Shown: positions 37,735-48,006, counted from the first letter of the stretch. The stretch is 64,000 nucleotides of DNA from Terriglobia bacterium (GCA_020073705.1 JAIQES010000007.1:1-64000); one strand, 5' to 3'. Notes: generated by a model from the sequence alone, not told the origin. Program-made: numbers and translations.

Positions 37735-38976
37735 ATGTCTCGAAATATTCGACGTAGGGACTTACTCGTGGGGGCCGGGGCTTCATTCATGGCGCTGAGC
37801 ATCGGGCCTGGCGCCGCTGCCCAGGTTCTGCAAAAGGAGAAAACTGAAAAGGAATTGTATCCGGGGGCGGGACTCCCAGGCGGTGGGCAGTTGGATGTTC
37901 GGATCAATGCCTCTGCCGACAATCCAGATCCTGATTTGCGCGAGGTCGCTCGCCGAATTAGACCGTACAACCCGGAGAGTTGGTATGCAGAGTGGCAGCG
38001 GGTAGCGGGGAAGAATGAACAGCTGGCAGAAGGCTTTGAGAAGGATGGGCGCAACGTTACAGCGAACGAGTTTTATCTTCGCGCAGCAGACTTCTATCGC
38101 AGAGCCGTGACTTATCTTCCGGAGAGTGATACTAGGACGGTACCTACCTATAACAAGCTGAAAGAAACGTTCGATAAAGCGTGGAGATTGGTGAAACCTC
38201 CATTTGAGCAGGTGCAAATCCCGTACGAAGGGCATCAGCTGCAGGCACATCTCTATCCAGTGCGAGGTGCGGCGGGACAAAAGTCGCCTGTGGTCTACGC
38301 CTATCAAGGTGCTGACGGAATCCTGTTAAGCGGGAGTCGCAACGCGGGCGCGGATTATGTTGCCCGCGGTATAGCGTATCTCAATGTGGATGGTCCCGGG
38401 CATGGAGGGGCTCTTCGGCTCGATAAGCTGTACATGCCCCCAGACACAGAGCGGGTCGTCAAGGCAGTTGTGGACTATCTCGTGACTCGTCCCGATGTGG
38501 ACCCCAACCGCATTGGGATCTACGGTCAGAGCTTGGGAGGGTACAGCGCACCACGGGCAGCTACCGTTGAGAAGCGTCTGAAAGCCGTAGCCACTTCGAG
38601 TGGTTCGTTCAGCGTCTTGCCGGATCTTTTCGACTACTATCCTGCGATACAGGATCGGGTTCGCTGGTTGATTGGGGCAAAGGATCTGACGAGCGCGCGA
38701 AAGCAATTGGCCGAGTACACGTTAGAGGGCAGAGCCAAACAGATCAGCTGTCCGATGCTTGTCGGCTATGGCGAGGATGACCGGGTGATGGATCCTCGCG
38801 GGGCCCTAAGACTCTATGAGCAAGCGACCAATTCGAAACGCGAAATGATCGCGGGATTCGGACATACGCAAGTTCCCATTGAACTCCAGAGCTACATTCC
38901 GGATTGGTTTGCAAAGCAGTTAGGAGCCAGCGGGGCTGTGATGAGCAGCGAATCACGGCCTGTGCGTTCTCAGTAG
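37735..38976 (+). CDS. Tat-exported alpha/beta hydrolase (FrsA/DUF1100-like)
   Basis: The start at 37735 has AAGGAGGA five bases upstream and gives 413 residues. A Tat-like signal (RRRDLLVGAGASFMALS, residues 6-22) directs export. The hydrolase domain carries the nucleophile elbow GIYGQSLGGYSAP (Ser266), the acid in VGYGEDDRVMDP and the base in GFGHTQVP. An N-terminal helical cap (residues 60-155) precedes the catalytic domain, as in FrsA-like or 2,6-dihydropseudooxynicotine-hydrolase-like enzymes. Substrate unknown. Confidence 0.78.
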   Translation: MSRNIRRRDLLVGAGASFMALSIGPGAAAQVLQKEKTEKELYPGAGLPGGGQLDVRINASADNPDPDLREVARRIRPYNPESWYAEWQRVAGKNEQLAEGFEKDGRNVTANEFYLRAADFYRRAVTYLPESDTRTVPTYNKLKETFDKAWRLVKPPFEQVQIPYEGHQLQAHLYPVRGAAGQKSPVVYAYQGADGILLSGSRNAGADYVARGIAYLNVDGPGHGGALRLDKLYMPPDTERVVKAVVDYLVTRPDVDPNRIGIYGQSLGGYSAPRAATVEKRLKAVATSSGSFSVLPDLFDYYPAIQDRVRWLIGAKDLTSARKQLAEYTLEGRAKQISCPMLVGYGEDDRVMDPRGALRLYEQATNSKREMIAGFGHTQVPIELQSYIPDWFAKQLGASGAVMSSESRPVRSQ

Positions 38977-39047
38977 ATCGAATAAGCCTCGCTAAGGCCC
39001 GCCGACAACGCAGCCTCACCAAGTCCTGGTGAAAAGGAACCACGCCA

Positions 39048-39209
39048 CTAATTCCAAACAGTTGCTGATATGCCCGTTTCAAGTAACTTCGCGAACTGCT
39101 GTGCAACCACGGGCCGGCTGAAATAGTATCCTTGCCCCTCATCGCAGCCATGGGCCTGAAGAAATGCCAACTGCTCTAGTGTTTCCACACCCTCAACTAT
39201 GACGAAACG
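39048..39209 (-). pseudogene. EAL-domain remnant (C-terminal fragment)
   Basis: About 53 codons encode the end of an EAL c-di-GMP phosphodiesterase: RFVIVEGVETLEQLAFLQ and HGCDEGQGYYFSRPVVAQQF. The catalytic EAL motif and metal sites upstream are absent. The fragment begins one base past the encoded CCA of tRNA-Cys, so its 5' end is cut at the tRNA boundary. Confidence 0.75.
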
Positions 39210-39210
39210 T

Positions 39211-39287
39211 TGGAGGCGCGGGTGGGATTTGAACCCACGTATGGAGGTTTTGCAGACCTCTCCCTTAGGCCTCTTGGGTACCGCGCC
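39211..39287 (-). tRNA. tRNA-Cys (GCA)
   Basis: On the minus strand the acceptor GGCGCGG pairs with CCGCGCC, followed by U and an encoded CCA. The anticodon stem GAGGU/ACCUC holds loop CUGCAAA with anticodon GCA. The T-arm is GUGGG-UUCAAAU-CCCAC. The acceptor resembles E. coli tRNA-Cys. The cysteinyl-tRNA synthetase gene is about 3.5 kb away. Confidence 0.95.
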
Positions 39288-39475
39288 CAAATGTACGGAG
39301 TATAGCGAAACTGCCATCCATTTGTCAGTCGCCAACCCGACGCCAACCTGACAAATGAATTTGCAAAGCCCTACTGTAACAGACTCATTCTGCACGGGGA
39401 AATTCCCCCAGGAGATGCGGGGCAACGGCCGGCACCCTTTGTCGTGTCGGAAGACCATCTGTGAGATGCGTTGCC

Positions 39476-40495
39476 TCAACGCGACGGCGCGGCGATGACT
39501 TGCGCTTCACGAATGAATCGCGCGGATTCCTCCGGAGGTGTTGGACAGATATAGAAACCCGTTCCCCACTCAAACCCGGCCACCTTTGTGAGCTTTGGTA
39601 TGATTTCAATATGCCAGTGGTAATACTCGTTGATTTCTTCCGCGATCGGCGAGGTATGAATCATCAGGTTGTATGCCGGACGGTCGAGCACCACATCGAG
39701 GCGTGCGAGATTGTCCCGGAGGACCTTGGCGAGACCTGAATATACCGGGCTCTGGTTATTCTCAAAGGACGAACTGTGCTGTTTCGGCAGGATCCACATT
39801 TCGAAGGGAAACCGGGGCGCATAAGGAGCCAGCGTAACAAAAAGGTCGGTTTCGCTGATCACGCGCACGCTGGAATCCAGCTCCTGCCGGATCATGTCGC
39901 AGAAGATGCATCGCTCTTTATCATAATAATAATGCCGGGAGCTGGCCACCTCTTCGAACACGCGCTTGGGAACGATGGGCAGAGCGATCAGTTGCGAATG
40001 CGGGTGTTCGAGCGACGCCCCGGCCGCCTCGCCATGATTCTTGAAAATCAGGATATAACGGAAGCGCTTATCATTTTTCAGGTCGAGCATGCGATCCCGG
40101 AACGCCCACAGCACATCCTCGATCTGCTTTTCCGTCATCGTCGCGAGCGTGCTTCGGTGGTCGGGCGTTTCAACGATAACTTCGTGCGCACCCACACCAT
40201 TCATCCGGTCGAACAGGCCTTCGCCTTCGCGGTCGAGGTCTCCCTCGATCCCGAGCGCCGGGAACTTGTTCGGGACGACACGCACCTGCCAGCCCGCTGT
40301 GTTCGCTCCGCCTCCATTGCGTCCGTACTGTAGAATCTCAGGTGGCGTCTTCGATTCGTTGCCGTAACAAAAGGGGCAGATTCCCGTACCCTTGATCTCC
40401 ACGCTTTCGCGAACAAAATCCGAGGGCCGCTTGGCACGATCCGTTGAAATGATTACCCATCGTCCGGTGATGGGGTCCTTTCTTAACTCTGGCAA
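39476..40495 (-). CDS. galT: Galactose-1-phosphate uridylyltransferase
   Basis: The gene starts at a TTG with a perfect AGGAGG five bases upstream. The 339-residue protein exchanges UMP between UDP-glucose and galactose-1-phosphate. The active-site HPHSQ is present (LEHPHSQLIAL), as are two zinc cysteine pairs (GICPFCYG and RCIFCDM) and the C-terminal YHWHIEIIPKL. Other Leloir genes are not in the window. Confidence 0.94.
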   Translation of the reverse strand: MPELRKDPITGRWVIISTDRAKRPSDFVRESVEIKGTGICPFCYGNESKTPPEILQYGRNGGGANTAGWQVRVVPNKFPALGIEGDLDREGEGLFDRMNGVGAHEVIVETPDHRSTLATMTEKQIEDVLWAFRDRMLDLKNDKRFRYILIFKNHGEAAGASLEHPHSQLIALPIVPKRVFEEVASSRHYYYDKERCIFCDMIRQELDSSVRVISETDLFVTLAPYAPRFPFEMWILPKQHSSSFENNQSPVYSGLAKVLRDNLARLDVVLDRPAYNLMIHTSPIAEEINEYYHWHIEIIPKLTKVAGFEWGTGFYICPTPPEESARFIREAQVIAAPSR

Positions 40496-40619
40496 TGATT
40501 CCTCCTAGGCCGAAAAACCACCCTCATAGAAATCGGGCACTACAAAGATATTCTATTTTGATTCTATTTTACTCCTACCCGCCGGTCCGCAAACTTATGA
40601 GGAGCATGGGCGGTTCCAA

Positions 40620-41069
40620 TCATGCAGCAAAAGCGCCTTTGTGCAGGCGGACGACTGGGCGCTGTCCTGGAGGTGCCTCAATGGCCAGGACGTCAAACCG
40701 GAACGAAGCGCCCCCGACCCGGTATTCGCGAAGGAATTGCCGGGCCATTCGCGAAAGATGCTCCTGTTTCTCGTAAGTGACGGCTTCTTCGGGCGATCCA
40801 AATGCGCCTCCCGCCGTGGTCCGCGTCTTCACCTCGACGAACGCGATCGTCGCGCCGTCGTATCCAACCAGGTCGATTTCGCCCTTCATCCCGCGATAGG
40901 TGAAGTTTCGCGCGACCATGACGTATCCCTGCCGCCGGAGGTACCAATACGCGTATGTCTCACCGCGAACGCCGGTTCGGCGCGCCCGCTGCTTCGCTGT
41001 TTCACGCGCAGGCGGCGCGGTCGAATCCGTCAGGCCCTTTCGTGCGGCCCAGTCCACCAGGCCAAACAT
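40620..41069 (-). CDS. YraN/UPF0102-family nuclease-fold protein
   Basis: The ATG at 41069 gives 149 residues, while an upstream ATG at 41123 would add 18. The PD-(D/E)XK-like core is visible: GVRGETYAYWYLRRQGYVMV, GEIDLVGYD and IAFVEVKTRT. Members of this family are found in most bacteria and may act in DNA processing. The reaction here is not known. Confidence 0.88.
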   Translation of the reverse strand: MFGLVDWAARKGLTDSTAPPARETAKQRARRTGVRGETYAYWYLRRQGYVMVARNFTYRGMKGEIDLVGYDGATIAFVEVKTRTTAGGAFGSPEEAVTYEKQEHLSRMARQFLREYRVGGASFRFDVLAIEAPPGQRPVVRLHKGAFAA

Positions 41070-41148
41070 TATGCGCGCGAATATCGGCACAGCGCCTTCC
41101 TGTTTCGCACCGCATTGGCGCACTTGCCGCCAAAGCAGTTTCCTTCGC

Positions 41149-41242
41149 GGTCCTCTTTGTGATCTCTAGGTCCTCTGTGTAAAAAGTCTTGCGCGAACCA
41201 AGAGAAAACATTTAACACAAATAGCACAGAGGACACAGAGAA
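41149..41242. repeat. CACAGAGGACACAGAG-type inverted repeat region
   Basis: GGTCCTCTTTGTGA (41149-41162) and AGGTCCTCTGTGT (41168-41180) are tandem related units, and ACAGAGGACACAGAG (41226-41240) is their inverted copy. A similar short copy is at 59479-59499. No gene lies within. Confidence 0.6.
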
Positions 41243-41267
41243 TAAGCACCGATCAGCGTTCTTCGTG

Positions 41268-42632
41268 TTACGCGGACGTTTCGACTTCGCGAATGCATTC
41301 CTCTAGCGTGCGCGCGGCGAAATCGGCCTGTTCTTCGTCAATCATCAGCGGTGGAGCGATGCGGATGGTGTTCTCGCCGGCGCCTAGCAGCAGGAGGCCT
41401 TTCGTGAACGCGCGGCGCACGATCGTCTCACGGAAATCGGGTGCGCACTCTTTTGTTTTCTGGTCCCGGACAATCTCGACGCCGATCATCAGTCCTTTGC
41501 CGCGCACATCGCCGACAATTTTGTGCCGCGCAGGCCAGTCCGCCATGCGGCGAAAGAGATATTCACCGACACGTCGCGCGTTTTCAATGTACTGCGTCTC
41601 AAGCAGGTCCATCGTCGCGAGCGCCGCCGCGACACACACAGGATTGCCGCCGAAGGTCGAGGCGTGCGCGCCGGGCTTCCAATCCATCACGCTCGCCCGC
41701 GCAATCGTCGCCGAAAGCGGCAGGCCCGAAGCAATCCCTTTTGCCACGCACAGAATATCCGGTTCGATCCCGGAGTGATCTCCCGCCCACCACTTCCCCG
41801 TTCGTCCCATGCCGCTCTGCACCTCGTCGGATACGAGCAGGATTCCGTACTGGCGGCAGATGCGTTGCAGTTCCAGCAGGAATTTCTTCGACGCAGGGAC
41901 GTAGCCGCCCTCTCCCTGAATCGGTTCGATGAAGACTGCCGCCACTTCTTCCGGATCGACGATGCGCTTGAAAATGTCCCGTTCGAGAAACGTCGCCGCT
42001 TCCACACAGTCGCATGGTGACGGATTGCCGTAGGGGCAGCGATAGGAATTCGGATAGGGGATGTGGAAAATGCCGGGCAGCAGCGCGCCGAATCCTTTCC
42101 GCTGCACGGCCTTCGAAGCCGTCAGCGAAAGTGCGCCCATCGTGCGTCCGTGGAAACATCCGTAGAAGGCGATAATCTTGTCGCGACGGGTGTGGTACCG
42201 CGCCAGTTTGATGGCCGCCTCGATGGCTTCGGTGCCCGAATTGCCGAAGTACACTTTCTTCGGCTCCTTTCCGGGAGCCACAGCCGCGAGGCGCTCGGCC
42301 AAATCCACCAGGTTGGGCAAATAGAAGTCCGTGCCGGAAATGTGAATCAGTTCAGCGGCCTGCTTTTGAATCGCATCGACGATTCGCGGATGGCAGTGGC
42401 CGGTGGCGACGACGGCTATGCCCGCGGCGAAATCCAGGAACACATTGCCGTCCACGTCCTCGACCATCGCGCCGCGCCCGGATTTCGCCACCATCGGGTA
42501 GCCGCGCGTATAGGACGGCGAGATGAATTGTGCGTCTCGCGCGATCACCTTCTTCGCATTCGGACCGGGAAGCGGCGTAATGAGGTTGGGCAACTTCATT
42601 TCGTTAGCGGTTCCAATCATTGGCTGCTTCAC
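41268..42632 (-). CDS. Class III aminotransferase (4-aminobutyrate type)
   Basis: A GTG at 42632 with GGAGGA four bases upstream is the best start, giving 454 residues. The fold-type I PLP signature is VSDEVQSGMGRTGKWWAGDHSG, and the PLP lysine is in ILCVAKGIASGLP. The substrate carboxylate region FIEPIQGEGGY is present. It most resembles 4-aminobutyrate or lysine/ornithine omega-aminotransferases. Substrate specificity cannot be fixed from sequence alone. Confidence 0.85.
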   Translation of the reverse strand: MKQPMIGTANEMKLPNLITPLPGPNAKKVIARDAQFISPSYTRGYPMVAKSGRGAMVEDVDGNVFLDFAAGIAVVATGHCHPRIVDAIQKQAAELIHISGTDFYLPNLVDLAERLAAVAPGKEPKKVYFGNSGTEAIEAAIKLARYHTRRDKIIAFYGCFHGRTMGALSLTASKAVQRKGFGALLPGIFHIPYPNSYRCPYGNPSPCDCVEAATFLERDIFKRIVDPEEVAAVFIEPIQGEGGYVPASKKFLLELQRICRQYGILLVSDEVQSGMGRTGKWWAGDHSGIEPDILCVAKGIASGLPLSATIARASVMDWKPGAHASTFGGNPVCVAAALATMDLLETQYIENARRVGEYLFRRMADWPARHKIVGDVRGKGLMIGVEIVRDQKTKECAPDFRETIVRRAFTKGLLLLGAGENTIRIAPPLMIDEEQADFAARTLEECIREVETSA

Positions 42633-42817
42633 GGGGTCCTCCAACGAAGCGCCATTAATCCCATGCCCGGGACAGTGCCGGGCCAGAACCTCCCATTTGT
42701 TGGCGCATGCACATGCCCAACGTGAGGGAAGGAACTACGAAATAGTTTACGCGAATAAACGGGGTCGATCCACGAAACGCGGAGTGCACAGGGTAACCAG
42801 ACTGGAACTTCGCGGTT

Positions 42818-44257
42818 TCACTTGCGTTTCCAGCGGACTCCGCCATCGCGCGTATCTTCAAGAATTACTCCTCGCTCGGCGAGTTGTTCGCGGATGCGGT
42901 CTGACGCTGCGAAATCGCGCCGCTTGCGCGCGGCTTGCCGCTCGGCCACGAGCGCTTCGATTTCATCGTCGCTAAGGGGAGGGGAAACCGGAGCAAGGCC
43001 TAATGCGCGGAGTTTTTCACCATCGTCATCGTGAAGCACCGCAAAAATGGCGTCGAACATTTCGAGTACGGCGAGCACCGGAGCGGCATCGCCCTGGCGG
43101 AATTCGCCGTGGTCCATCGCCGTATTCACGTCGCGGACCAGATCGAAGATTGCCGCGAGCGCCTGCGCGGTATTGAGATCGTCCGCAAGCCCGCGGTCGA
43201 AATCTTCCTGCGCCTTCACGGTGCGGCTCTCCATTGCGGGTGACGCACCGGCCGGGAATTTTTCGGAACGCAGACGCGAAACAAAATTTCTCAGACGGTC
43301 CACTGAGCTGGCCGCGCCCTGCAGACTCTCGGGCGTGAAATTCAACTGCCGGCGGTATGGCACCGAGGCCAGCAAGAACCGCACGGATGACGGCTTGTGC
43401 CCGTGAGCAAACAATTCGCGCAGGGTGGCGATATTTCCCACCGACTTCGACATTTTTTCATGATCCACCAGGAGGTGTTCGGAATGGAGCCAATAGCGCA
43501 CGAATGGCTTTCCCGTTGCCGCTTCGGACTGCGCGATTTCGTTCTCATGATGAGGAAACATCAGATCGACGCCCCCGCTGTGGATGTCGAGCGTGTCGCC
43601 GAGATACTTCATGGCCATTGCGGAGCACTCGATATGCCAGCCTGGGCGTCCGGGTCCGATCGCCGTTTCCCAAAAATGTTCGCCGGGCTTGGGCGCCTTC
43701 CACAGGGCGAAGTCGCGCACATTGTCCTTATCGTAGCGATCTACGTCCACGCGAGCGCCGGCCTGCATGCCGGTCACATCGATTTTCGAGAGTTTGCCGT
43801 ATGCGGGGAATTTCGAGATGCGAAAGTAGATCGAGCCATCGCTGGTGTACGTGAACCCCTTTTCGGTGAGGCGCTGGACGAGCCGTACCATATCATCGAT
43901 GTGCTCAGTGGCTCGGGCGATGTGCTCGGGAGGCTCAAGGCTGAGCGCACGCCGGTCATCGAGATACGCCTGGATGTACTTCTCGGTGTAGTCGCGGATA
44001 CTCACGCCCGCGGCCGCGGCTTTTTGGATGATACGGTCGTCCACGTCAGTGAGGTTCATCACCTGAATGACGCGAAATCCTCTCGATTTCAGGTACCGGC
44101 GCAGAATATCCTGGAAAACAAAGGTGCGGAAGTTTCCGACGTGCGCGAAATCGTAGACGGTGGGCCCGCAGGTGTAAGCGTGCACTTCGCCCTGCACTAA
44201 CGGAACAAACGGTTCCGTCCGGCCCGTCAATGTGTTGTGGAACAAGATCTCGGTCAT
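42818..44257 (-). CDS. cysS: Cysteinyl-tRNA synthetase
   Basis: The ATG at 44257 ([20 protein letters not shown]) gives 479 residues, the normal size; a longer upstream frame is unconserved. The class I motifs are present: HVGN (in [15 protein letters not shown]) and KMSKS (EKMSKSVGN). Zinc ligands lie in the TCGPTVYD and later [23 protein letters not shown] segments. It charges tRNA-Cys, and its tRNA is in the window about 3.5 kb away. Confidence 0.96.
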   Translation of the reverse strand: MTEILFHNTLTGRTEPFVPLVQGEVHAYTCGPTVYDFAHVGNFRTFVFQDILRRYLKSRGFRVIQVMNLTDVDDRIIQKAAAAGVSIRDYTEKYIQAYLDDRRALSLEPPEHIARATEHIDDMVRLVQRLTEKGFTYTSDGSIYFRISKFPAYGKLSKIDVTGMQAGARVDVDRYDKDNVRDFALWKAPKPGEHFWETAIGPGRPGWHIECSAMAMKYLGDTLDIHSGGVDLMFPHHENEIAQSEAATGKPFVRYWLHSEHLLVDHEKMSKSVGNIATLRELFAHGHKPSSVRFLLASVPYRRQLNFTPESLQGAASSVDRLRNFVSRLRSEKFPAGASPAMESRTVKAQEDFDRGLADDLNTAQALAAIFDLVRDVNTAMDHGEFRQGDAAPVLAVLEMFDAIFAVLHDDDGEKLRALGLAPVSPPLSDDEIEALVAERQAARKRRDFAASDRIREQLAERGVILEDTRDGGVRWKRK

Positions 44258-44667
44258 CGTGGCACGGTCACCGCTTCTCAGGGGGTCTGGACACACTTCA
44301 CAAAGGGGCCATTCTAGCCGAGGCGCCCGGCCGTGGCAAAAGGTCTCTTGTATCGGTGGAGGCCGGTTCGAAGCCCAGGAGGTCTCCCGTATTGGATTGG
44401 TCAGCCTCATCCGCCTGCCGTGCATCTGTTGGCTCGCACCACGATGCCGCCATGGAACACCCTGCCCGGATTGGAACAGTCTCCGCCTTGGCCGGTAACC
44501 CCGACTGCCATCACTCACGGACTGATTCCCCGAAATATTTGCCAACCTATTTCACCCGTATGGAGCCGTCTATGCGGGTGGCAGGCGGCCAAGAGGCACT
44601 TGACAATTGCCCAGGTAAAGAAGATGCTCAATGCGTCCCCATAGTTCTTCTCGTCGAGGCGCTCACC
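44258..44667. other. Intergenic region upstream of the protease
   Basis: No gene is supported. It includes one copy of the direct repeat found again after the protease gene. Confidence 0.4.
44386..44410. repeat. Direct repeat, left copy
   Basis: CCCGTATTGGATTGGTCAGC followed by CTCAT matches 46448-46472 with two mismatches in 25 nt. The pair flanks the protease gene. Confidence 0.7.
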
Positions 44668-46371
44668 ATGAAAAAGGCGGTTTCCCTAGCGGCCATCTTG
44701 GTGGTTCTGACTGTGCCTGCCTTCTCTCAAGTCGAAACCGTCAAGCTCAAGATCCGCGCTGTCCTTGTGGATAAGGATTTGAACCAGAAACCCGCTCCTA
44801 GACTCACTCTGGTTGTCGTTCGATACGATGTTGCTGACGCTGAGCCTGCAACGGCAAAGACCAGCTTCGACGGGACGGCAGAGTTGCAGCTCATACCAGG
44901 GAGGTACCGTATCACGACACCCGAACCGATTGAATTCCAGGGGAAAAGGTATTCGTGGGAAATGGAGATGACCGTCGCCGCGCCAGAGGCCTCCGTAGAA
45001 TTGAGCAATGACAACGCAAAGATTGCCGACGTACCTCAGGGTAAACCAATACGAACAATGGACGACCTCGCATCGCTCTTCAAGAAGTATCAAAACTGTG
45101 TTGTGACGGTGTGGAGCGAGTTTGGCCACGGGACCGGTTTCGTGGTAGACCCTGCGGGGCTCATCCTCACTAACCAACACGTGATCGGTCCTTCGGAATA
45201 TGTAGCCGTCCAGTTCGATGAAAAGCGTAAGGTCGAGGCCAAGGTAGTCGCTTTTGATCCCGAAAAAGACATTGCCGTCCTCTGGGCAAGTCTTGCTCCG
45301 TTTAAGGAAGTCATCGTCGCGCCTTTGGCGAAACAGCAATCAGAGGAAGCTACCGTTGTGGAAGGTGAACGTGTTTTCACGATCGGTAGTCCTCTGAATC
45401 AGCAAAAAATTTTAACGACGGGAGTGGTCAGCAAGGTCGAGCCGCATGCAATTCTGTCCGATATCAACATCAATCATGGCAACTCAGGAGGCCCACTTTT
45501 TAGCTCGGTGGGTACGGTGGTTGGTCTCACCACCTTTGCCGATCCGGACAGCACTGGCCCTGGCGTATCCGGGATAGTTCGCATCGAGGAGGCGGAACTC
45601 CTGTTGCAGCGCGCAAAAACAAAAATGCGCGATATTTCGCCACCACAGGCCGCACTTTTGCCTGTTGAGCCTTCCGGCACTTATCCAATCGACGCTTTGA
45701 AAGCCTCTTTGCAGCAACAGAAGTTCGACGAACACCCTTACATCTTTGGCCAAGGCGATTATGACGTTGCGATCATAACTCCGGTTTTGAAATACCACTT
45801 GGCCGAAGGAGCTCGTGTCCAGGCCCAAAAGGAAAAGGAAAAGCGCACTCGGAAAAACCCTCAGGCCATCCAGGAAACATTTCGACCGCTTGATGACCTG
45901 AAGAATTGGGCTGAGTACACTGGAGAGTACCGACCGGTCATTCTGATACAAGCCAACCCGAAGCTTCGTGAAACTTTTATGTCGGCTCTCGGCCGCGGCT
46001 TGGCGAACGGTCGGTACGCAGGTCCGGCTAGAATGAAGTTCAAGACCGATTTCTACCGTATGAAGCTGCTCTGTGGCGAAAAAGAGGTTCAACCGATCCA
46101 ACCCGGAAAAATCGCCGACGTGCTCAATGTCCACAATCCCTTCGTAAGCGTCACTGACGCTACGTACGAAGGCCTCTATTCCTACCCGTACGATGCCATT
46201 TCCTCACAATGTGGGACGGTGACGCTTGACCTTTTCTCGGAAAAGGAACCGAACAAGCCAGTGTCTAAGGTTCTAGATCCGAAGACCCTTGCACGCATCA
46301 CGGCTGATTTTGAGCCTTTTCGGAAAGGCCAGATCGAAGTCACGACTGGATTGGACTCTGGAAAGCTATAA
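44668..46371 (+). CDS. Exported trypsin-like (S1C/HtrA-type) serine protease
   Basis: The start at 44668 (GAGG eight bases upstream) gives 567 residues with a signal peptide (hydrophobic 5-18, cleavage near FSQ). A beta-sandwich-like region (about 25-120) precedes the protease domain. The catalytic triad is His171 in LILTNQHVIGP, Asp201 in EKDIAVLW and Ser273 in NHGNSGGPLF. No PDZ domain is obvious; a C-terminal helical region of about 250 residues (residues 310-567) replaces it. The gene is flanked by 25-bp near-perfect direct repeats. Targets are unknown. Confidence 0.82.
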   Translation: MKKAVSLAAILVVLTVPAFSQVETVKLKIRAVLVDKDLNQKPAPRLTLVVVRYDVADAEPATAKTSFDGTAELQLIPGRYRITTPEPIEFQGKRYSWEMEMTVAAPEASVELSNDNAKIADVPQGKPIRTMDDLASLFKKYQNCVVTVWSEFGHGTGFVVDPAGLILTNQHVIGPSEYVAVQFDEKRKVEAKVVAFDPEKDIAVLWASLAPFKEVIVAPLAKQQSEEATVVEGERVFTIGSPLNQQKILTTGVVSKVEPHAILSDININHGNSGGPLFSSVGTVVGLTTFADPDSTGPGVSGIVRIEEAELLLQRAKTKMRDISPPQAALLPVEPSGTYPIDALKASLQQQKFDEHPYIFGQGDYDVAIITPVLKYHLAEGARVQAQKEKEKRTRKNPQAIQETFRPLDDLKNWAEYTGEYRPVILIQANPKLRETFMSALGRGLANGRYAGPARMKFKTDFYRMKLLCGEKEVQPIQPGKIADVLNVHNPFVSVTDATYEGLYSYPYDAISSQCGTVTLDLFSEKEPNKPVSKVLDPKTLARITADFEPFRKGQIEVTTGLDSGKL

Positions 46372-46808
46372 GCACCAGCTACCGAACAGAGTTTATCGCG
46401 ACCGCTCCAACTAAGGTTCGGGAAAACGACGAGTGGCCTTCAGGCATCCCGTCTTGGATTGGTCAGCTTCATGTGGTAATCCGTGGACAATTGCTCTCGC
46501 GGTCTGTCGTTCAGGGTGGTGGCACAGTCTAATCATTGGGACGGACTCGCATAATCGTCATCAGAACGATAGCAGTGAGGTTTATTCTAAGTGCTGCCGA
46601 GTTCATCCACGGCACTCTTCGGAGGGTCTAGCTTGCACCATACGTCGGGGACTTTCGGGCCCGCCAGACCGGCGTCTTCATGGAATCATCTTCGGATGAA
46701 CCCTATCTCAATTATGTCAAAGAAATGAGAAGATCAAGAAGGTCGAGTCGGAATTCAGCGGCGCAATCGTTCTGATACGATCGCGCACTGTGCCGGAGGA
46801 AACTTGGA
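46372..46808. other. Intergenic region after the protease, no gene recognised
   Basis: It contains the right copy of the flanking direct repeat. A 31-codon ATG frame at 46680-46774 lacks a ribosome site and matches nothing known. Confidence 0.4.
46448..46472. repeat. Direct repeat, right copy
   Basis: CCCGTCTTGGATTGGTCAGC followed by TTCAT pairs with 44386-44410. It lies 76 bp after the protease stop. Confidence 0.7.
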
Positions 46809-47843
46809 ATGAAAGCACTCGTGAAGAGCCGCGATGGTCGCGGGTTGTGGTTGGAAGAAGTTCCGGAGCCTGAACCCGGCATTAACGATGTGAAGATTCG
46901 CGTGCAGTCCACGGGTATTTGCGGCACCGATCTGCATATCTACGATTGGGACGATTGGGCGCGGTCGGCAATTCGTGTGCCGCTCGTCATAGGCCACGAG
47001 TTTGCTGGTGAAGTTGTTGAACTGGGATCGAATGTCGCGGACCTTTATCCGGGAGATTTGGTCAGCGGGGAAGGGCATGTCGTCTGCGGGCGTTGCCGGA
47101 ATTGCCTCGCGGGGCGGAGGCACCTATGCGCGCACACACAAGGTGTGGGAGTAAACCGCGCCGGTGCGTTCGCGGAGTATGTCGTTCTGCCGATGATGAA
47201 TGTCTGGAAACACACGCATCCGATTCCGCTTGAGGTTGCAGCCATCTTCGATCCATTCGGGAATGCTGTCCACACGGCGCTTTCGTTTCCTGTGCTGGGC
47301 GAAGACGTGCTCGTTACCGGCGCAGGCCCGATTGGCATTATGGCGGCGGTGGTGGCGCAATTTGCCGGCGCGCGTCACGTCGTCATCACCGATGTGAATC
47401 CCCATCGTTTGCAACTCGCGAAGAAAGCAGGCATCGCGGAGGCCGTGGACGCGCGAACTACGCGCCTGAAAGACGTACAGAAGCGGCTGGATATGCGCGA
47501 AGGTTTCGATGTCGGCCTTGAAATGTCAGGAGCGGCGGCCGCGTTTCGAGAGATGCTGGAGAATATGTGCCATGGCGGCAAGATCGCCATTCTGGGGATT
47601 CCGTCCTCGGAAATCGCCATCGACTGGCATCACGTCATTTTCAATATGCTGACGATCAAAGGCATCTACGGCCGGGAAATGTTTGAGACCTGGTACAAGA
47701 TGACGGTCATGCTGGAGTCAGGCCTGGATATTGCGCCGGTAATTACGCATCGATTTTCCTGGCGTGACTATGAAAAGGGGTTTGAAGCCATGCGGTCGGG
47801 CAAGGCCGGGAAGGTCATTCTGGATTGGCGCGATGTGAATTGA
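46809..47843 (+). CDS. tdh: L-threonine 3-dehydrogenase
   Basis: The 344-residue zinc medium-chain dehydrogenase oxidises threonine to 2-amino-3-ketobutyrate with NAD. The catalytic zinc site is [10 protein letters not shown] with GHEFAGEV, and the structural zinc cysteines are [16 protein letters not shown]. The NAD-binding loop is [14 protein letters not shown]. The Tdh-specific NPFG region reads [22 protein letters not shown] precedes the ATG. It is upstream of the ilv genes, all concerned with amino-acid metabolism, but a separate leader follows it. Confidence 0.93.
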   Translation: MKALVKSRDGRGLWLEEVPEPEPGINDVKIRVQSTGICGTDLHIYDWDDWARSAIRVPLVIGHEFAGEVVELGSNVADLYPGDLVSGEGHVVCGRCRNCLAGRRHLCAHTQGVGVNRAGAFAEYVVLPMMNVWKHTHPIPLEVAAIFDPFGNAVHTALSFPVLGEDVLVTGAGPIGIMAAVVAQFAGARHVVITDVNPHRLQLAKKAGIAEAVDARTTRLKDVQKRLDMREGFDVGLEMSGAAAAFREMLENMCHGGKIAILGIPSSEIAIDWHHVIFNMLTIKGIYGREMFETWYKMTVMLESGLDIAPVITHRFSWRDYEKGFEAMRSGKAGKVILDWRDVN

Positions 47844-47943
47844 TGTCAGATGCTGCTGGCGTCATTGCGTGCGCCTGGGAGGCCCCCTGACGCATCCTCG
47901 GGCGTACCTCCACAGGAACAGACCCTTGCTCTCAATTCTCTAG

Positions 47944-48006
47944 TATAATGCTTCGTGTAACCATTCCCCGAGGAGCCAATGGGATGGGCCTCCTCGCAGG
48001 GTTTTT
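47944..48006 (+). promoter_or_regulatory. ilvB leader: -10 box, RBS-sequestering stem and T-run
   Basis: A perfect TATAAT is at 47944-47949, though no good -35 is found at 16-18 bp. Downstream, CGAGGAG (47969-47975) can pair with CTCCTCG (47990-47996), hiding the leader peptide's GAGGAG ribosome site. GTTTTT (48001-48006) follows the stem after four bases. This layout resembles a transcription attenuator, but is inferred from sequence only. Confidence 0.45.

Noticed and set aside
46680-46774. 31-codon ATG frame before tdh
   Set aside because: No ribosome site and no similarity I recognise; could be chance.
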